The notes below the pieces were generated by a model. That model saw only the letters and a list, made by a program, of their open reading frames with translations. It had not been told where the DNA came from and searched no databases. A stretch of DNA of 64,000 nt from Aeromicrobium chenweiae. Lineage in GTDB: Bacteria; Actinomycetota; Actinomycetes; Propionibacteriales; Nocardioidaceae. Below, in pieces: positions 7,994 to 16,943 of this stretch (the first letter of the stretch is position 1; each line of letters starts with the position of its first letter). Location of the stretch: positions 62,001-126,000 of the forward strand of contig NZ_CP026952.1 in the NCBI RefSeq assembly GCF_003065605.1. The letters run 5' to 3'. Both the position numbers and the translations under genes were made by a program.

Positions 7994-9265
7994 GTGATCG
8001 ACGCCCGAATCCTGAGAGACGACCCCGATGCCGTGCGCGCTGCCCAGCAGCGCCGTGGACTGCCGACCCAGCTCGTCGACGAGCTCATCAGCGCGGACGA
8101 ACAGCGTCGATCGTCGATCGTGGCGTACGAGGCGGTGCGCGGCGAGCAGAAGAACCTCGGCAAGCTCATCCCCAAGGCGCAGGGCGACGAGAAGCAGCAG
8201 CTGCTCGCGCGCACCAAGGAGCTCAGCCAGCAGGTGAAGGAGGCCGAGGCCGCACAGGTCCAGGCCGCCGAGACGTTCGATCGCCTGATGAAGTCGCTGC
8301 CCAACCTGGCCTCGCCCGACGCCCCCGAGGGCGGCGAGGACGACTTCGTGGTCCTGGAGACCGTCGGCACGCCGCGCGACTTCGCCGCGGAGGGCTTCGA
8401 GCCCCGCGACCACCTCGAGCTCGGCCAGATGCTCGGCGCGATCGACGTCGAGCGCGGCGCCAAGGTCAGCGGCTCGCGGTTCTACTTCCTCACCGGCGTC
8501 GGCGCGCAGCTCGAGCTCGCGCTGACCCAGCTCGCGATGAGCAAGGCCGCCGAGTGGGGCTTCACGCCGGTCATCCCGCCCGCGCTGGTCAAGCCCAGCG
8601 CGATGGACGGCACCGGCTATCTCGGGCAGGGGTCGGCCGACGACGTCTACTACCTCGAGAAGGACGATCTCTACCTCGTGGGCACGTCCGAGGTGCCGAT
8701 GGCGGCCTACCACTCCGACGAGATCCTCGACGCGGACTCGCTGCCGCGTCGCTACGCCGCGTTCAGCCCGTGCTTCCGCCGCGAGGCCGGCTCGTACGGC
8801 AAGGACACCCGCGGCATCTTCCGCGTGCACTGGTTCGACAAGGTCGAGATGTTCGTCTACACGACGCTCGAGCAGTCCTACGACGAGCACCAGCGCATCC
8901 TGGGCTGGGAGAAGGCCTGGCTCGACGCCCTCGAGCTGCCCTACCGCGTCATCGACGTCGCCTCGGGCGATCTCGGGCTGTCGGCCATCCGCAAGTTCGA
9001 CTGCGAGGCGTGGATCCCCACGCAGGGCAAGTACCGCGAGGTCTCCTCGGCGTCCAACACCACCGAGTTCCAGGCCCGCCGCCTCGACATCCGCGTGCGC
9101 GGCGACGAGGGCACGACGCCCGCGGCGACGCTCAACGGCACGCTGTGCGCGATGACCCGCACGATCATCGCGATCCTCGAGAACGGTCAGCAGGCGGACG
9201 GCTCCGTGCGCCTGCCGGCGGCGCTGCACCCCCTGCTGGGCGAGGTCCTGAGGCCGCTGCCGTGA
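7994..9265 (+). CDS. serS: Seryl-tRNA synthetase
   Basis: 423-residue class II synthetase charging tRNA-Ser (and tRNA-Sec where present). It has the N-terminal coiled-coil arm (about 25-110, rich in E, K, Q and A) that grips the long variable arm of tRNA-Ser, followed by the catalytic domain with motif 2 ([20 protein letters not shown]) and motif 3 ([19 protein letters not shown]). Leaderless GTG start. The following HAD gene overlaps its stop by GTGA. Two of its substrate tRNA-Ser genes lie 10 kb downstream. Confidence 0.98.
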   Translation: MIDARILRDDPDAVRAAQQRRGLPTQLVDELISADEQRRSSIVAYEAVRGEQKNLGKLIPKAQGDEKQQLLARTKELSQQVKEAEAAQVQAAETFDRLMKSLPNLASPDAPEGGEDDFVVLETVGTPRDFAAEGFEPRDHLELGQMLGAIDVERGAKVSGSRFYFLTGVGAQLELALTQLAMSKAAEWGFTPVIPPALVKPSAMDGTGYLGQGSADDVYYLEKDDLYLVGTSEVPMAAYHSDEILDADSLPRRYAAFSPCFRREAGSYGKDTRGIFRVHWFDKVEMFVYTTLEQSYDEHQRILGWEKAWLDALELPYRVIDVASGDLGLSAIRKFDCEAWIPTQGKYREVSSASNTTEFQARRLDIRVRGDEGTTPAATLNGTLCAMTRTIIAILENGQQADGSVRLPAALHPLLGEVLRPLP

Positions 9266-10047
9266 CCGGCTGGACGCCCAAGCTGGTCGCGCTCGACGTC
9301 GACGGCACGCTCGTCGACAGCTCGAACGAGATGAGCCCGGCCGTGCGCGAGGTCGTGCGGGCGGTGCGCGACTCGGGCATCCAGGTGGCCATCTCGACCG
9401 GCCGCGCGATCCCCGGCGTCGTCAACACCACCGAGAAGCTGGGCTTCACCGAGGGCTATGCGGTCGCCAGCAACGGTGCCGTCGTGTTCTCGTACGACCC
9501 GGTCGAGGTGCTGCACGCGGTCACGTTCGACGCGAGCGACGCGGTGCGCCGGGTGATGGAGTACGTCCCCGACGCGATCGTCGCGGTCGAGGAGCTCGGT
9601 GTGGGGTTCCGGGTCAACCGGCCGTTCCCCGACGCCGAGATCAGCGGCGAGTACACCGTCGAGCCCATCGAGGCGCTGATGGCCGATCCGGTCACCCGCG
9701 TCGTGATCCGCTCCACCGACCACACCGCCGAGGAGTTCACCAAGATCGTCGAGGACCTCGGGCTGATCGGCACGAACTACTTCATCGGCTACTCCGCGTG
9801 GCTCGACCTTGCGCCGGAGGGCGTCTCGAAGGCGTCCGGCCTGGAGCTCCTCACCGACCGCCTCGGCATCGCCCAGGCGGACGTCCTCGCGGTGGGCGAC
9901 GGCAACAACGACATCGAGATGCTGCAGTGGGCCGGTCGCGGAGTCGCGATGGGTCACGCACCGCTCACGCTGACCGAGGTCGCCGACCACGTCACCGGGT
10001 CGATCGACGACGACGGCCTGGTCGACGAGCTGCGCCGCTACCTGTAG
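9262..10047 (+). CDS. Cof-type HAD phosphatase
   Basis: 261-residue HAD phosphatase of the Cof/YbiV group (type IIB cap). Motif I is [12 protein letters not shown], motif II is AISTGR, the lysine is in [11 protein letters not shown] and motif IV is [14 protein letters not shown]. These enzymes hydrolyse small phosphorylated metabolites, often sugar phosphates or phosphorylated cofactors; the substrate is not predictable here. GTG 9262 overlaps the serS stop codon (GTGA), so the two genes are co-translated. The serS-HAD pairing is frequent in actinobacteria but its meaning is unknown to me. Confidence 0.9.
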   Translation: MTGWTPKLVALDVDGTLVDSSNEMSPAVREVVRAVRDSGIQVAISTGRAIPGVVNTTEKLGFTEGYAVASNGAVVFSYDPVEVLHAVTFDASDAVRRVMEYVPDAIVAVEELGVGFRVNRPFPDAEISGEYTVEPIEALMADPVTRVVIRSTDHTAEEFTKIVEDLGLIGTNYFIGYSAWLDLAPEGVSKASGLELLTDRLGIAQADVLAVGDGNNDIEMLQWAGRGVAMGHAPLTLTEVADHVTGSIDDDGLVDELRRYL

Positions 10048-10051
10048 CCGC

Positions 10052-10465
10052 TCAGACCGTCCGCGCCTCGTACGCCGCGCGGTTCGCCAGCACCTCGTCC
10101 ATGTGGGTCTCCGCCCAGCCCTTGAGCTGGCGCACCATGAGGTGCAGGGACATGCCGAGCTCGGTGAGCTCGTACGACACCGTGACCGGGACGGTGGGCG
10201 TCACGGTGCGGGTCAGGAGCCCGTCGGCCTCCAGAGACCGCAGGGTCTGGGTGAGCATCTTCTGACTCACGCCGGCCAGCTCCCGCGACAGCTCGGAGAA
10301 GCGCAGCGCGCGCGGGTCGCCGCCGCGTCCGAGGGCGCACATGATCAGGGCAGCCCACTTATCGGAGATCCGGTCGAGCAGCTTGCGGCTGGGGCACGTG
10401 GCCAGGAACGCGTCGTAGTCGTTCTTGGCCTGGACCTTCTTGGCGGCCGCGGTGGTCGTGGGCAT
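10052..10465 (-). CDS. HxlR-family transcriptional regulator
   Basis: 137 residues with a winged-helix HxlR domain: CPSRKLLDRISDKWAALIM, then ELSRELAGVSQKMLTQTLRSLE (recognition helix), then the wing with VPVTVSYELTELG. A cysteine in the N-terminal TCPSRK is at the place where redox- or aldehyde-sensing HxlR proteins carry a reactive Cys. It has an AAGGAG ribosome site before ATG 10465. It is divergent from an aldo/keto reductase with a perfect 7-bp inverted repeat between them, so it probably controls that gene and itself, perhaps in response to electrophiles; the signal is inference. Confidence 0.9.
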   Translation of the reverse strand: MPTTTAAAKKVQAKNDYDAFLATCPSRKLLDRISDKWAALIMCALGRGGDPRALRFSELSRELAGVSQKMLTQTLRSLEADGLLTRTVTPTVPVTVSYELTELGMSLHLMVRQLKGWAETHMDEVLANRAAYEARTV

Positions 10466-10487
10466 CGGACTCTCCTTCGGGTGACCT

Positions 10488-10505
10488 AGGCACCTTCAGG
10501 TGCCT
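10488..10505. promoter_or_regulatory. Candidate HxlR operator
   Basis: Perfect inverted repeat AGGCACC-TTCA-GGTGCCT in the 77-bp divergent gap, about 25 bp upstream of the reductase -10 box and inside the expected regulator promoter. Confidence 0.55.
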
Positions 10506-10530
10506 TCTTCCCAACGGGAAGCGACCTGCC

Positions 10531-10536
10531 CAGTAT
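10531..10536 (+). promoter_or_regulatory. -10 box, leaderless reductase
   Basis: CAGTAT, 6 nt before ATG 10543. It departs from consensus at the first base only. Confidence 0.45.
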
Positions 10537-10542
10537 GGACCC

Positions 10543-11430
10543 ATGACCACACTCCCCACCTCACTTCCCGGCGGCACCTGGACCATGGGCGACCTGGACG
10601 TCACCCGCTTCGGCTACGGCGCGATGCAGCTCGCCGGCCCCTGGGTCATGGGCCCGCCGGCCGACCACGACGGCGCGATCGCCGTCCTGCGGGAAGCCGT
10701 CGAGCTCGGCATCACCCACATCGACACCAGCGACGCGTACGGCCCGCGCGTCACCAACGAGCTGATCCGCGAGGCGCTGCACCCGTACCCGGGCTCGCTG
10801 CACGTCGTGACCAAGGTCGGTGCACGCCGCGACGACCAGGGCGGCTGGCCAACCGCACGCGAGCCGCACGAGCTGCGCCGCCAGGTCGAGGAGAACCTGG
10901 CGTCCCTCGGGCTGGACGCGCTGGACGTGGTGAACCTGCGCCTCGGCAACGCCGAGGGACCGCAGCCCGAGTCGATCGCCGCGGCGTTCGAGACGCTCGT
11001 GGAGCTGCAGCAGCAGGGCGTCATCCGGCACCTCGGCGTCAGCAACGCGACGCCGGAGCAGGTCGCCGAGGCGCAGGGCATCGGGCCGATCGTGTGCGTG
11101 CAGAACATGTACAACCTGGCCCACCGCGCGGACGACGACCTGATCGACCGGCTCGCCGCCGAGGGTGTCGCGTACATGCCGTTCTTCCCGCTCGGCGGCT
11201 TCACCCCGCTGCAGTCGTCCGCGCTGTCCTCGGTCGCCGGCCGCCTGGACGCCTCGCCGATGGCGGTCGCGCTGGCCTGGCTGCTGCAGCGGTCGCCCAA
11301 CATCCTGCTCATCCCCGGCACGTCGTCGTTCGCCCACCTGCAGGAGAACGTGGCCGGTGCCCGACTCACGCTCGCCGCCGAGGACCTGGTCGAGCTCGAC
11401 CGGATCGGTCGCGAGCAGGCAGTCGGCTAG
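10543..11430 (+). CDS. Aldo/keto reductase
   Basis: 295-residue NADPH-dependent (beta/alpha)8 reductase. Catalytic tetrad elements are visible: IDTSDAYGP (Asp and Tyr), VVTKVGA (Lys), and the pattern around DVVNLRLGN in place of the usual His strand, plus the cofactor stretch LLIPGTSSFAHLQENV. It probably reduces small aldehydes or ketones. The divergent HxlR regulator and shared operator suggest inducible detoxification. Its stop overlaps the stop of the opposing YjbQ gene by a few bases. The catalytic His position reads as Arg/Leu-rich, so the member may be atypical; this would need an alignment. Confidence 0.92.
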   Translation: MTTLPTSLPGGTWTMGDLDVTRFGYGAMQLAGPWVMGPPADHDGAIAVLREAVELGITHIDTSDAYGPRVTNELIREALHPYPGSLHVVTKVGARRDDQGGWPTAREPHELRRQVEENLASLGLDALDVVNLRLGNAEGPQPESIAAAFETLVELQQQGVIRHLGVSNATPEQVAEAQGIGPIVCVQNMYNLAHRADDDLIDRLAAEGVAYMPFFPLGGFTPLQSSALSSVAGRLDASPMAVALAWLLQRSPNILLIPGTSSFAHLQENVAGARLTLAAEDLVELDRIGREQAVG

Positions 11431-11831
11431 CCCGCGAGGAAGCTGAGCCGCACCTGGCGGTCGGGGTTGTCGACGTTGGTGTCCACCAGGCACACCGACT
11501 GCCAGGTGCCGAGCGTCATCCGGCCGTCGAGCACCGGGACGGTCATCGACGGTGCCAGGAACGCCGGCACGACGTGGTCGCGGCCGTGGCCGGGCGTCCC
11601 GTGCTGGTGGACCCACCGGCTGTCGCGCGGCAGCAGGTCGTCCAGCGCGGTGAGCAGGTCGTCGTCGCTGCCGGCTCCGGTCTCGATGATCGCGACGCCC
11701 GCGGTGGCGTGCGGGACGAAGACGTGCAGCAGCCCGTCGCCGCGGCCGCGGCAGAACTCGGCGCAGTCGCGGGAGAGGTCGTGAACGACGGAGGTGCCGC
11801 CCGTGCGGACGTCGATCGTGATGCTGTCCAT
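11427..11831 (-). CDS. YjbQ/UPF0047 family protein
   Basis: 134-residue protein of the YjbQ family, some members of which show weak thiamin phosphate synthase activity. Conserved elements: HATAGVAIIETG, DDLLTALDDLLP, WVHQHGTPGHGRDHV and LGTWQSVCLVD, which carry the His and Glu residues of the putative metal pocket. ATG 11831 is chosen over an upstream frame extension because a GGAGGA stretch lies about 9 nt upstream; that stretch also looks like a -10 box (GAGGAT), so either a leadered or leaderless start is possible. The physiological role of the family is poorly known. Confidence 0.85.
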   Translation of the reverse strand: MDSITIDVRTGGTSVVHDLSRDCAEFCRGRGDGLLHVFVPHATAGVAIIETGAGSDDDLLTALDDLLPRDSRWVHQHGTPGHGRDHVVPAFLAPSMTVPVLDGRMTLGTWQSVCLVDTNVDNPDRQVRLSFLAG

Positions 11832-11989
11832 GCTCCGAATCCTCCACGACGGTTCCGAGTCCGGCATCCTGAGGTTGTTCGCCGGCACGCACCGCTGAGG
11901 TCACCGAGCACGGAGTCTGCGTTCACCGGACGTTCTTTCGAGACTGGCTGACTGGGTTCGTTACGTTCCCTCTTGTCGAAGGACATCAC

Positions 11990-14632
11990 GTGAAGCTGAA
12001 ACCTCGCACGACATCGCTCGTGCTCGCCCCCCTGCTCGTCGGGGGGCTCCTCGCCACCGTCGGCACCGGCGCCCGCGCCGCCGACCCCCAACCGATCCTC
12101 ACCACGGGCAGCACCACCTGGAAGTACGTCCAGAACGACGCCCACCCGTCCCCGGGCAGCCTCGGCTGGACCACCCCGACGTTCGACGACTCGTCGTGGC
12201 TCAGCGGCAAGGGCGGCCTCGGCGGCAAGAAGGACGGCACGGCCGACTCCCCGGTGTACGACTCCAGCCACACCGCCGCGACGCAGCTCGCGCTGGACGC
12301 CCCGGGCTCCGCCGACCGGGTGCGGACCTACTTCCTGCGCACCGAGTTCACCTTGACCGCTGACCAGCTCGCCGACATCGGCGAGCTGAAGGGCACCGTG
12401 CAGGCCGACGACGGCGTGATCGTCTACGCCAACGGCTCCGAGGTCGCGCGCACGGACGTGCCCGCGGACACCCCCGAGATCGGCTACGCCAACGTCGACG
12501 ACACCGACCTGGACACCACCTCGGTCTCGATCCCGCCCGACCTGCTGAACGTCGGTGAGAACACCATCGCGGTCGCGCTGCACAACCAGCGCGCGAGCAG
12601 CTCGGACGTCTACTTCGACTTCACCGACCTCACCCCGGTCAGCGCGGAGGACGCCCGTCCGAAGCCGACGCGGATCATCCTGACGCCGACCGAGACCCCC
12701 GAGACGTCGCAGGCGTTCACCTGGCTCGCGGCCATCGGAGCCGACACCACCGGCAAGGTGCAGATCCGGCCCACCGCGGGCGGCGCCACCCGCACCGTGA
12801 AGGGCTACAGCCAGGGCACGTCGCCCAACAACAACTTCCTGCACTTCTCCACCACGGTCACGGGCCTGAAGCAGGCGACGTCGTACGACTACCGCGTCGC
12901 GAGCGGCAGCAGCTGGAGCGACTGGAAGACGTTCTCGACCGCCGACCCGTCGGACAAGGACTTCGAGTACGTCTACTACGGCGATGCCCAGGTCGGTCTC
13001 GACACCACCTGGCCGAAGGTCGTGAACCAGGCGTTGAAGAAGGCGCCCGACGCGATCGGGTCGGTGCATGCCGGCGACCTGATCGACTCCGCGACCAACG
13101 ACACGCAGTGGCTCAACTGGTTCAAGGGCATGGAGACCTCCGCCGCGACGAAGAACGTGTTCGCGGCACCGGGCAACCACGAGTACACCGGCGACAAGCT
13201 GCTGACCTCGTGGAAGGCGCACTTCGAGTACCCGCTCAACCAGCCGAGCGACAGCACGATCGGCGACATGGCCAAGCTGGCCGACGGCACCACCGACGTC
13301 GCGAAGCAGTACCGCGCGTTCTTCGACCACTGGGCCGAGTTCGCGGCCGAGACGGTCTACTTCAGCGACTACCAGGGCGTCCGGTTCATCACCATCAACG
13401 CGACCCGCGACACGACGTTCCTGACGCCCGACAAGCTGCCCGCGTGCAGCGGCGCCGACTGCCCGTCGGGCAAGGTCGCCGAGCTCTGGACGCAGTACCA
13501 GTCCGAGTGGCTCGACCATGTCCTCACCGACAGCCCGTCGAAGTGGAACGTGGTGACGTTCCATCAGCCCGTCTACAGCGCCTCGGAGGGCCGCGACGAG
13601 CCGATCCTGCGCAAGTACTGGGTGCCGGTGTTCGAGAAGCACAACGTCGACCTGGTGCAGATGGGTCACGACCACGTCTACTCCCGTGGGTTCAAGAACG
13701 ACGACACGACCGAGACGCCGGGCGTCACCGACGGCCCGGTCTACATCGTGTCGAACTCCGGCGCGAAGCACTACGACCTGGAGACGGACGCCAAGAACGT
13801 CTGGACCAACAACGGCGCCACGCAGGTCAAGAAGGGCGAGCACTTCACCACGTACCAGGTGATCTCGGTCTCCGAGGACGCGCTGCACTACACGTCGTAC
13901 ATCGCGGAGAAGACCGACACGGCCACGACCGACCTCAAGGTCGGCGACGTGTGGGACGAGTTCACGGTCAGCAAGTCCGACGCGGGTCGCAAGTACGTGA
14001 CCGAGGCCGGTGTCCCGGTCCCGCCGCTGGAGGACCCGGCGCCCGAGGTGCCCGCCCCGGTCATCACCGACCAGCCCGGCGCCAAGGTCAAGGCCACCGT
14101 CGGCGACGACGTGACGCTGGACGTGGACGTCGACTCCGAGGCGGACGTGACCTACCAGTGGCAGCGTCGCGCGGCCACCGGCGGGGAGTGGACCGATCTC
14201 AAGGGCCAGGACGAGAAGTCGCTGACGCTCGAGGAGGTGGGCGCTCGTGAGGCCCGCTACGTCTACCGCGTGCAGGTGACGGCCGGTGGTCAGGTCGTGA
14301 CCTCGACGCCCACGGCGCTGGTCGTCTCGAAGAAGGCGACGTCGGTCTCGATCGGCGCCACGTCGTTCCGCAAGGGGAGCAAGGGCACCGTCAACGTGAC
14401 CGCCTCGCAGAGCGGCATGGTCCGGGTGACGGTCAAGCAGGGCGCGGTGACCCGCACCGCGTACGCCTCGGTGCGCGCCGGCTCGTCGGTCAAGGTGAAG
14501 ACGGGCGTCCTGTCCAAGAAGGGGACCCGTCACCTCACGGTGACGGCCACGTTCACCCCGAACGACAGCGCCACGTACGCGTCATCGACCGTCACGAAGA
14601 AGGTGACGGCGAAGAAGAAGAAGAAGAAGTAG
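11990..14632 (+). CDS. Secreted purple-acid-type metallophosphatase with lysine tail
   Basis: 880-residue exported protein. A Sec signal peptide (about 1-30, cleaving after GARA) is followed by a beta-sandwich (about 40-215), a fibronectin-like N-terminal purple acid phosphatase domain (220-310) and a calcineurin-like catalytic domain (about 315-620) with YYGDAQVG, HAGDLIDS, APGNHEY, VVTFHQPVYS and MGHDHVYSRG supplying the two-metal ligands. An Ig-like domain follows (about 680-775), then a final beta module ending in six lysines. It likely hydrolyses phosphomonoesters outside the cell. AAGGA precedes the GTG at 11990. The last about 100 residues resemble the small secreted protein at 26852-27253, including the lysine tail, which suggests a shared surface-attachment module. 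Confidence 0.88.
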   Translation: MKLKPRTTSLVLAPLLVGGLLATVGTGARAADPQPILTTGSTTWKYVQNDAHPSPGSLGWTTPTFDDSSWLSGKGGLGGKKDGTADSPVYDSSHTAATQLALDAPGSADRVRTYFLRTEFTLTADQLADIGELKGTVQADDGVIVYANGSEVARTDVPADTPEIGYANVDDTDLDTTSVSIPPDLLNVGENTIAVALHNQRASSSDVYFDFTDLTPVSAEDARPKPTRIILTPTETPETSQAFTWLAAIGADTTGKVQIRPTAGGATRTVKGYSQGTSPNNNFLHFSTTVTGLKQATSYDYRVASGSSWSDWKTFSTADPSDKDFEYVYYGDAQVGLDTTWPKVVNQALKKAPDAIGSVHAGDLIDSATNDTQWLNWFKGMETSAATKNVFAAPGNHEYTGDKLLTSWKAHFEYPLNQPSDSTIGDMAKLADGTTDVAKQYRAFFDHWAEFAAETVYFSDYQGVRFITINATRDTTFLTPDKLPACSGADCPSGKVAELWTQYQSEWLDHVLTDSPSKWNVVTFHQPVYSASEGRDEPILRKYWVPVFEKHNVDLVQMGHDHVYSRGFKNDDTTETPGVTDGPVYIVSNSGAKHYDLETDAKNVWTNNGATQVKKGEHFTTYQVISVSEDALHYTSYIAEKTDTATTDLKVGDVWDEFTVSKSDAGRKYVTEAGVPVPPLEDPAPEVPAPVITDQPGAKVKATVGDDVTLDVDVDSEADVTYQWQRRAATGGEWTDLKGQDEKSLTLEEVGAREARYVYRVQVTAGGQVVTSTPTALVVSKKATSVSIGATSFRKGSKGTVNVTASQSGMVRVTVKQGAVTRTAYASVRAGSSVKVKTGVLSKKGTRHLTVTATFTPNDSATYASSTVTKKVTAKKKKKK

Positions 14633-14654
14633 TCCCGCACGAAACGGCGGAACC

Positions 14655-14693
14655 AGCCCGCCAGCCCTCCTGGATCAGGAGGGCTGGCGGGCT
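14655..14693 (+). terminator. Strong hairpin terminator
   Basis: A perfect 17-bp stem (14655-14671 against 14677-14693) with a GGATC loop, 22 nt after the metallophosphatase stop and before the converging WhiB gene. No U-tract. Confidence 0.8.
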
Positions 14694-14706
14694 CTTCGCG
14701 CAGCGG

Positions 14707-15270
14707 TTAGGCGACGCGGCTGGTCGAGAGCTGGTCGAAGGCGTCCAGGACGGCGTCGATGCTGGGCAGCAGCGCCGTCGCTTCGTTCGGGGCGGCTGCC
14801 GCCTCGAGCTTCTGCTCACGGGCCCGGCGCAGGTGACGCTTGATCGTCGAGGTCGAGCAGCCGAGCCGCTCGGCGAGCTGGTGGCAGGTGTCCTTGGGGT
14901 ACGCCTGACGAGCCGTCATGACGGCCTCGTGGCTCACCGGCCCGCCGCCCACACGGGGCGCGCCGTACGGGGCCATGGATGCCTGCTGGACCTGGATGCC
15001 GAGCTGGCGCCGGATCAGGTGCCGGTCGTGCTCGGTCGTGCAGGCCACGAATCCGGAGACGTCGACCTCGACGACCGCCCGGTAGAGGCAGTCGACCATG
15101 AGCGGGCAGGCGGCGCACTGACGGTGCGCGGACGCCCGCTTGGCGGTGAGCTGCTCCCACTCCGCGGCGGTGATGTCGGTCCGCGCGGGCGGTGAGTGCA
15201 GCTGTTCGTCGTGGTAGATGTCCGGTACGGAGGCGCACGGGGGCGCTGTCGGTTCAGCCAAGATGGTCAT
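14707..15270 (-). CDS. WhiB-like iron-sulfur regulator with C-terminal HTH
   Basis: 187 residues. The N-terminal half has the WhiB cysteine layout: Cys12, then Cys52, Cys55 and Cys61 (CAACPLMVDC), which would ligate a [4Fe-4S] cluster. The usual G[IV]WGG turn is replaced by SGFVACTTEHDRHLI, keeping the glycine and the following Glu/Arg but losing the tryptophan and adding a cysteine. Residues about 115-150 (ARQAYPKDTCHQLAERLGCS, then TSTIKRHLRRARE) form a separate helix-turn-helix. Most WhiB proteins lack such a domain and act by binding SigA, so this one may also bind DNA itself. GAAGAGGGA precedes ATG 15270. Confidence 0.75.
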   Translation of the reverse strand: MTILAEPTAPPCASVPDIYHDEQLHSPPARTDITAAEWEQLTAKRASAHRQCAACPLMVDCLYRAVVEVDVSGFVACTTEHDRHLIRRQLGIQVQQASMAPYGAPRVGGGPVSHEAVMTARQAYPKDTCHQLAERLGCSTSTIKRHLRRAREQKLEAAAAPNEATALLPSIDAVLDAFDQLSTSRVA

Positions 15271-15335
15271 GGGTCCCTCTTCCCAAGAGAAGCCGGCCAG
15301 GGAGCGCCGTGCCTCAGGTCACATCAAGGCTCAGG

Positions 15336-15851
15336 TTAGAGGTACATGCCCCCGGAGTCCCGGTTTTGGCCCGAAGAGTCCGAATCGTCACCTTTGGGGA
15401 CGTTTGGACCCGGTAGCGCCAGGCGCATGTTGTGCAGCTGCGACTGGGCCTGCACCTGCTGGGCGTACAGCGCCGCCTGGATGCCGTGGAAGAGTCCCTC
15501 GAGCCAGCCGACGAGCTGCGCCTGGGCGATGCGGAGCTCGCCCTCGCTGGGCGAGGCGCTGTCGAACGGGAGGCTGAGGCGCTCCAGCTCCTCGACGAGC
15601 TCGGGGGCCAGGCCCTCCTTGAGCTCCTCGATCGACTGGGCGTGGATCGTGCGGAGGCGGGCGCGGCTGGCCTCGTCGAGGGGCGCGGCCTTCACCTCCT
15701 CGAGGAGCTGGCGGATCATCCCCCCGATCCGCATGACCTTGGCCGGCTGCTCGACCAGCTTGCTGATCGGGGTGCCGCTCTGCTCGTGCTCCTCCGGCGT
15801 GGTGACGGGCTCGCCGCCCAGGGCGATGATCTTCGGCTGCTCCTCAGTCAT
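15336..15851 (-). CDS. bpa: Bacterial proteasome activator
   Basis: 171-residue protein matching Bpa (Rv3780 family, DUF2587), the ATP-independent ring that opens the actinobacterial 20S proteasome and feeds unfolded proteins to it. It is mostly helical (about 40-150, with KVMRIGGMIRQLLEEVK and QAALYAQQVQAQSQLHNMRL). The C-terminus is GGMYL, which fits the hydrophobic-Tyr-X proteasome docking motif after a flexible Ser/Asp/Gly linker. It has a leaderless start, with TACGCT 6 nt before ATG 15851. The proteasome genes themselves are not in this window, as is normal. Confidence 0.93.
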   Translation of the reverse strand: MTEEQPKIIALGGEPVTTPEEHEQSGTPISKLVEQPAKVMRIGGMIRQLLEEVKAAPLDEASRARLRTIHAQSIEELKEGLAPELVEELERLSLPFDSASPSEGELRIAQAQLVGWLEGLFHGIQAALYAQQVQAQSQLHNMRLALPGPNVPKGDDSDSSGQNRDSGGMYL

Positions 15852-15857
15852 CCTTCC

Positions 15858-15863
15858 AGCGTA
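15858..15863 (-). promoter_or_regulatory. -10 box, leaderless bpa
   Basis: TACGCT on the minus strand, 6 nt before ATG 15851. Confidence 0.55.
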
Positions 15864-15894
15864 GCGATCTTTCCCGGGAGCGCAGGTCCGCGCG

Positions 15895-16866
15895 TCAGAG
15901 CGTCAGCAGCACCTTGCCGATGTGGCTGGAGTCCTCCAGCACCTGGTGCGCCTGGCGTACGTCCTCGAGCGGGTACGTCGCGTGGACGATCGGGCGGACC
16001 GTGCCGTCGGAGATGAGCGGCCACACCTGCGCGACCATCGCCGACACGATCGCGGCCTTCTCGTTGCTGGGCCTGGCCCGTAGCGACGTGGCCATGACGG
16101 CGGCCCGCTTGGTGAGCAGTGCGCCGAGGTTGAGCTCGGCCTTCGTCCCGCCCTGCATGCCGATGACGACGAGCCGGCCCGCGGTGTTGAGGACCGAGAC
16201 GTTGGCGGCGAGGTACTTGCCGCCGATGATGTCGAGGATGACGTCGGCGCGCAGGTCGGCGCTCTTCATCTCCTCGGCGAAGTCCTGCTCGCGGTAGTTG
16301 ATGACGACGTCCGCGCCGAGCTCGCGGCAGAACTGCGCCTTCTCCTCCGAGCCGACCGTCACCACGACCGTGGCGCCGAACGCCTTGGCGACCTGGATCG
16401 CCATCGTGCCGATGCCGCTGCTGCCTCCGTGCACGAGCAGGGTCTCGCCGTGCTGGAGCTTGCCGATCATGAAGACGTTCGACCACACGGTGGACGCGGT
16501 CTCCATCAGGCCGGCGGACTCGACCAGCGAGATCCCGGACGGCACCGTGGCGACCTGGCCGGCCGGGACGCTGACGTACTCGGCGTAGCCGCCGCCGCTC
16601 AGCAGCGCGCAGACGTGGGAGCCGGGCTGCAGGTCGGTGACGCCCTCGCCGACCGAGACGATGTCGCCGGAGCACTCCAGGCCCAGCACGTCGGTGGCTC
16701 CCGGCGGCGGGTCGTAGAAGCCCTGGCGCTGCAAGAGGTCGGCGCGGTTGACGCCCGCGGCGGTGACCCGGATGAGCACCTCGCCGGCGGCGGGTTCGGG
16801 GATCGGGCGGTCGACGACCTCGAGGGCATCGACTCCGCCGGGCGTGGGAACAGTGACGGCGCGCAT
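15895..16866 (-). CDS. NADPH:quinone oxidoreductase (PIG3-like MDR family)
   Basis: 323-residue zinc-independent medium-chain reductase. GVNRADLLQRQGFYDPPPG and the cofactor motif VHGGSSGIGTMAIQVAKAFG mark the PIG3/QOR branch that reduces quinones and enones with NADPH. The later stretch EDVRQAHQVLEDSSHIGKVL is typical of the C-terminus. ATG 16866 is supported by a TACCGT box 7 nt upstream and by the match of MRAVTV to the family N-terminus; the longer frame is not needed. It faces the nitrilase gene divergently with about 77 bp between start codons. Confidence 0.9.
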   Translation of the reverse strand: MRAVTVPTPGGVDALEVVDRPIPEPAAGEVLIRVTAAGVNRADLLQRQGFYDPPPGATDVLGLECSGDIVSVGEGVTDLQPGSHVCALLSGGGYAEYVSVPAGQVATVPSGISLVESAGLMETASTVWSNVFMIGKLQHGETLLVHGGSSGIGTMAIQVAKAFGATVVVTVGSEEKAQFCRELGADVVINYREQDFAEEMKSADLRADVILDIIGGKYLAANVSVLNTAGRLVVIGMQGGTKAELNLGALLTKRAAVMATSLRARPSNEKAAIVSAMVAQVWPLISDGTVRPIVHATYPLEDVRQAHQVLEDSSHIGKVLLTL

Positions 16867-16873
16867 CGTCCCT

Positions 16874-16879
16874 ACGGTA
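16874..16879 (-). promoter_or_regulatory. -10 box, quinone reductase
   Basis: TACCGT on the minus strand, 7 nt before ATG 16866; an AGGGA just before the ATG could instead act as a weak ribosome site. Confidence 0.4.
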
Positions 16880-16930
16880 GTCGCCCCGGGCAGGAGAGGC
16901 GATCCAGGTGGCCGCCCCTCGCCCACCTGA

Positions 16931-16936
16931 GAGGAT
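16931..16936 (+). promoter_or_regulatory. Possible -10 box, nitrilase operon
   Basis: GAGGAT, 7 nt before ATG 16944. An ATG at 16935 overlaps this box, which argues for the later start. Confidence 0.35.
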
Positions 16937-16943
16937 GGCAGGC

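Noticed and set aside
11543..14533. Long minus-strand open frame across the metallophosphatase
   Set aside because: Translation is repetitive Arg/Val/Gly/Leu text without domains, while the plus strand has signal peptide and catalytic motifs.
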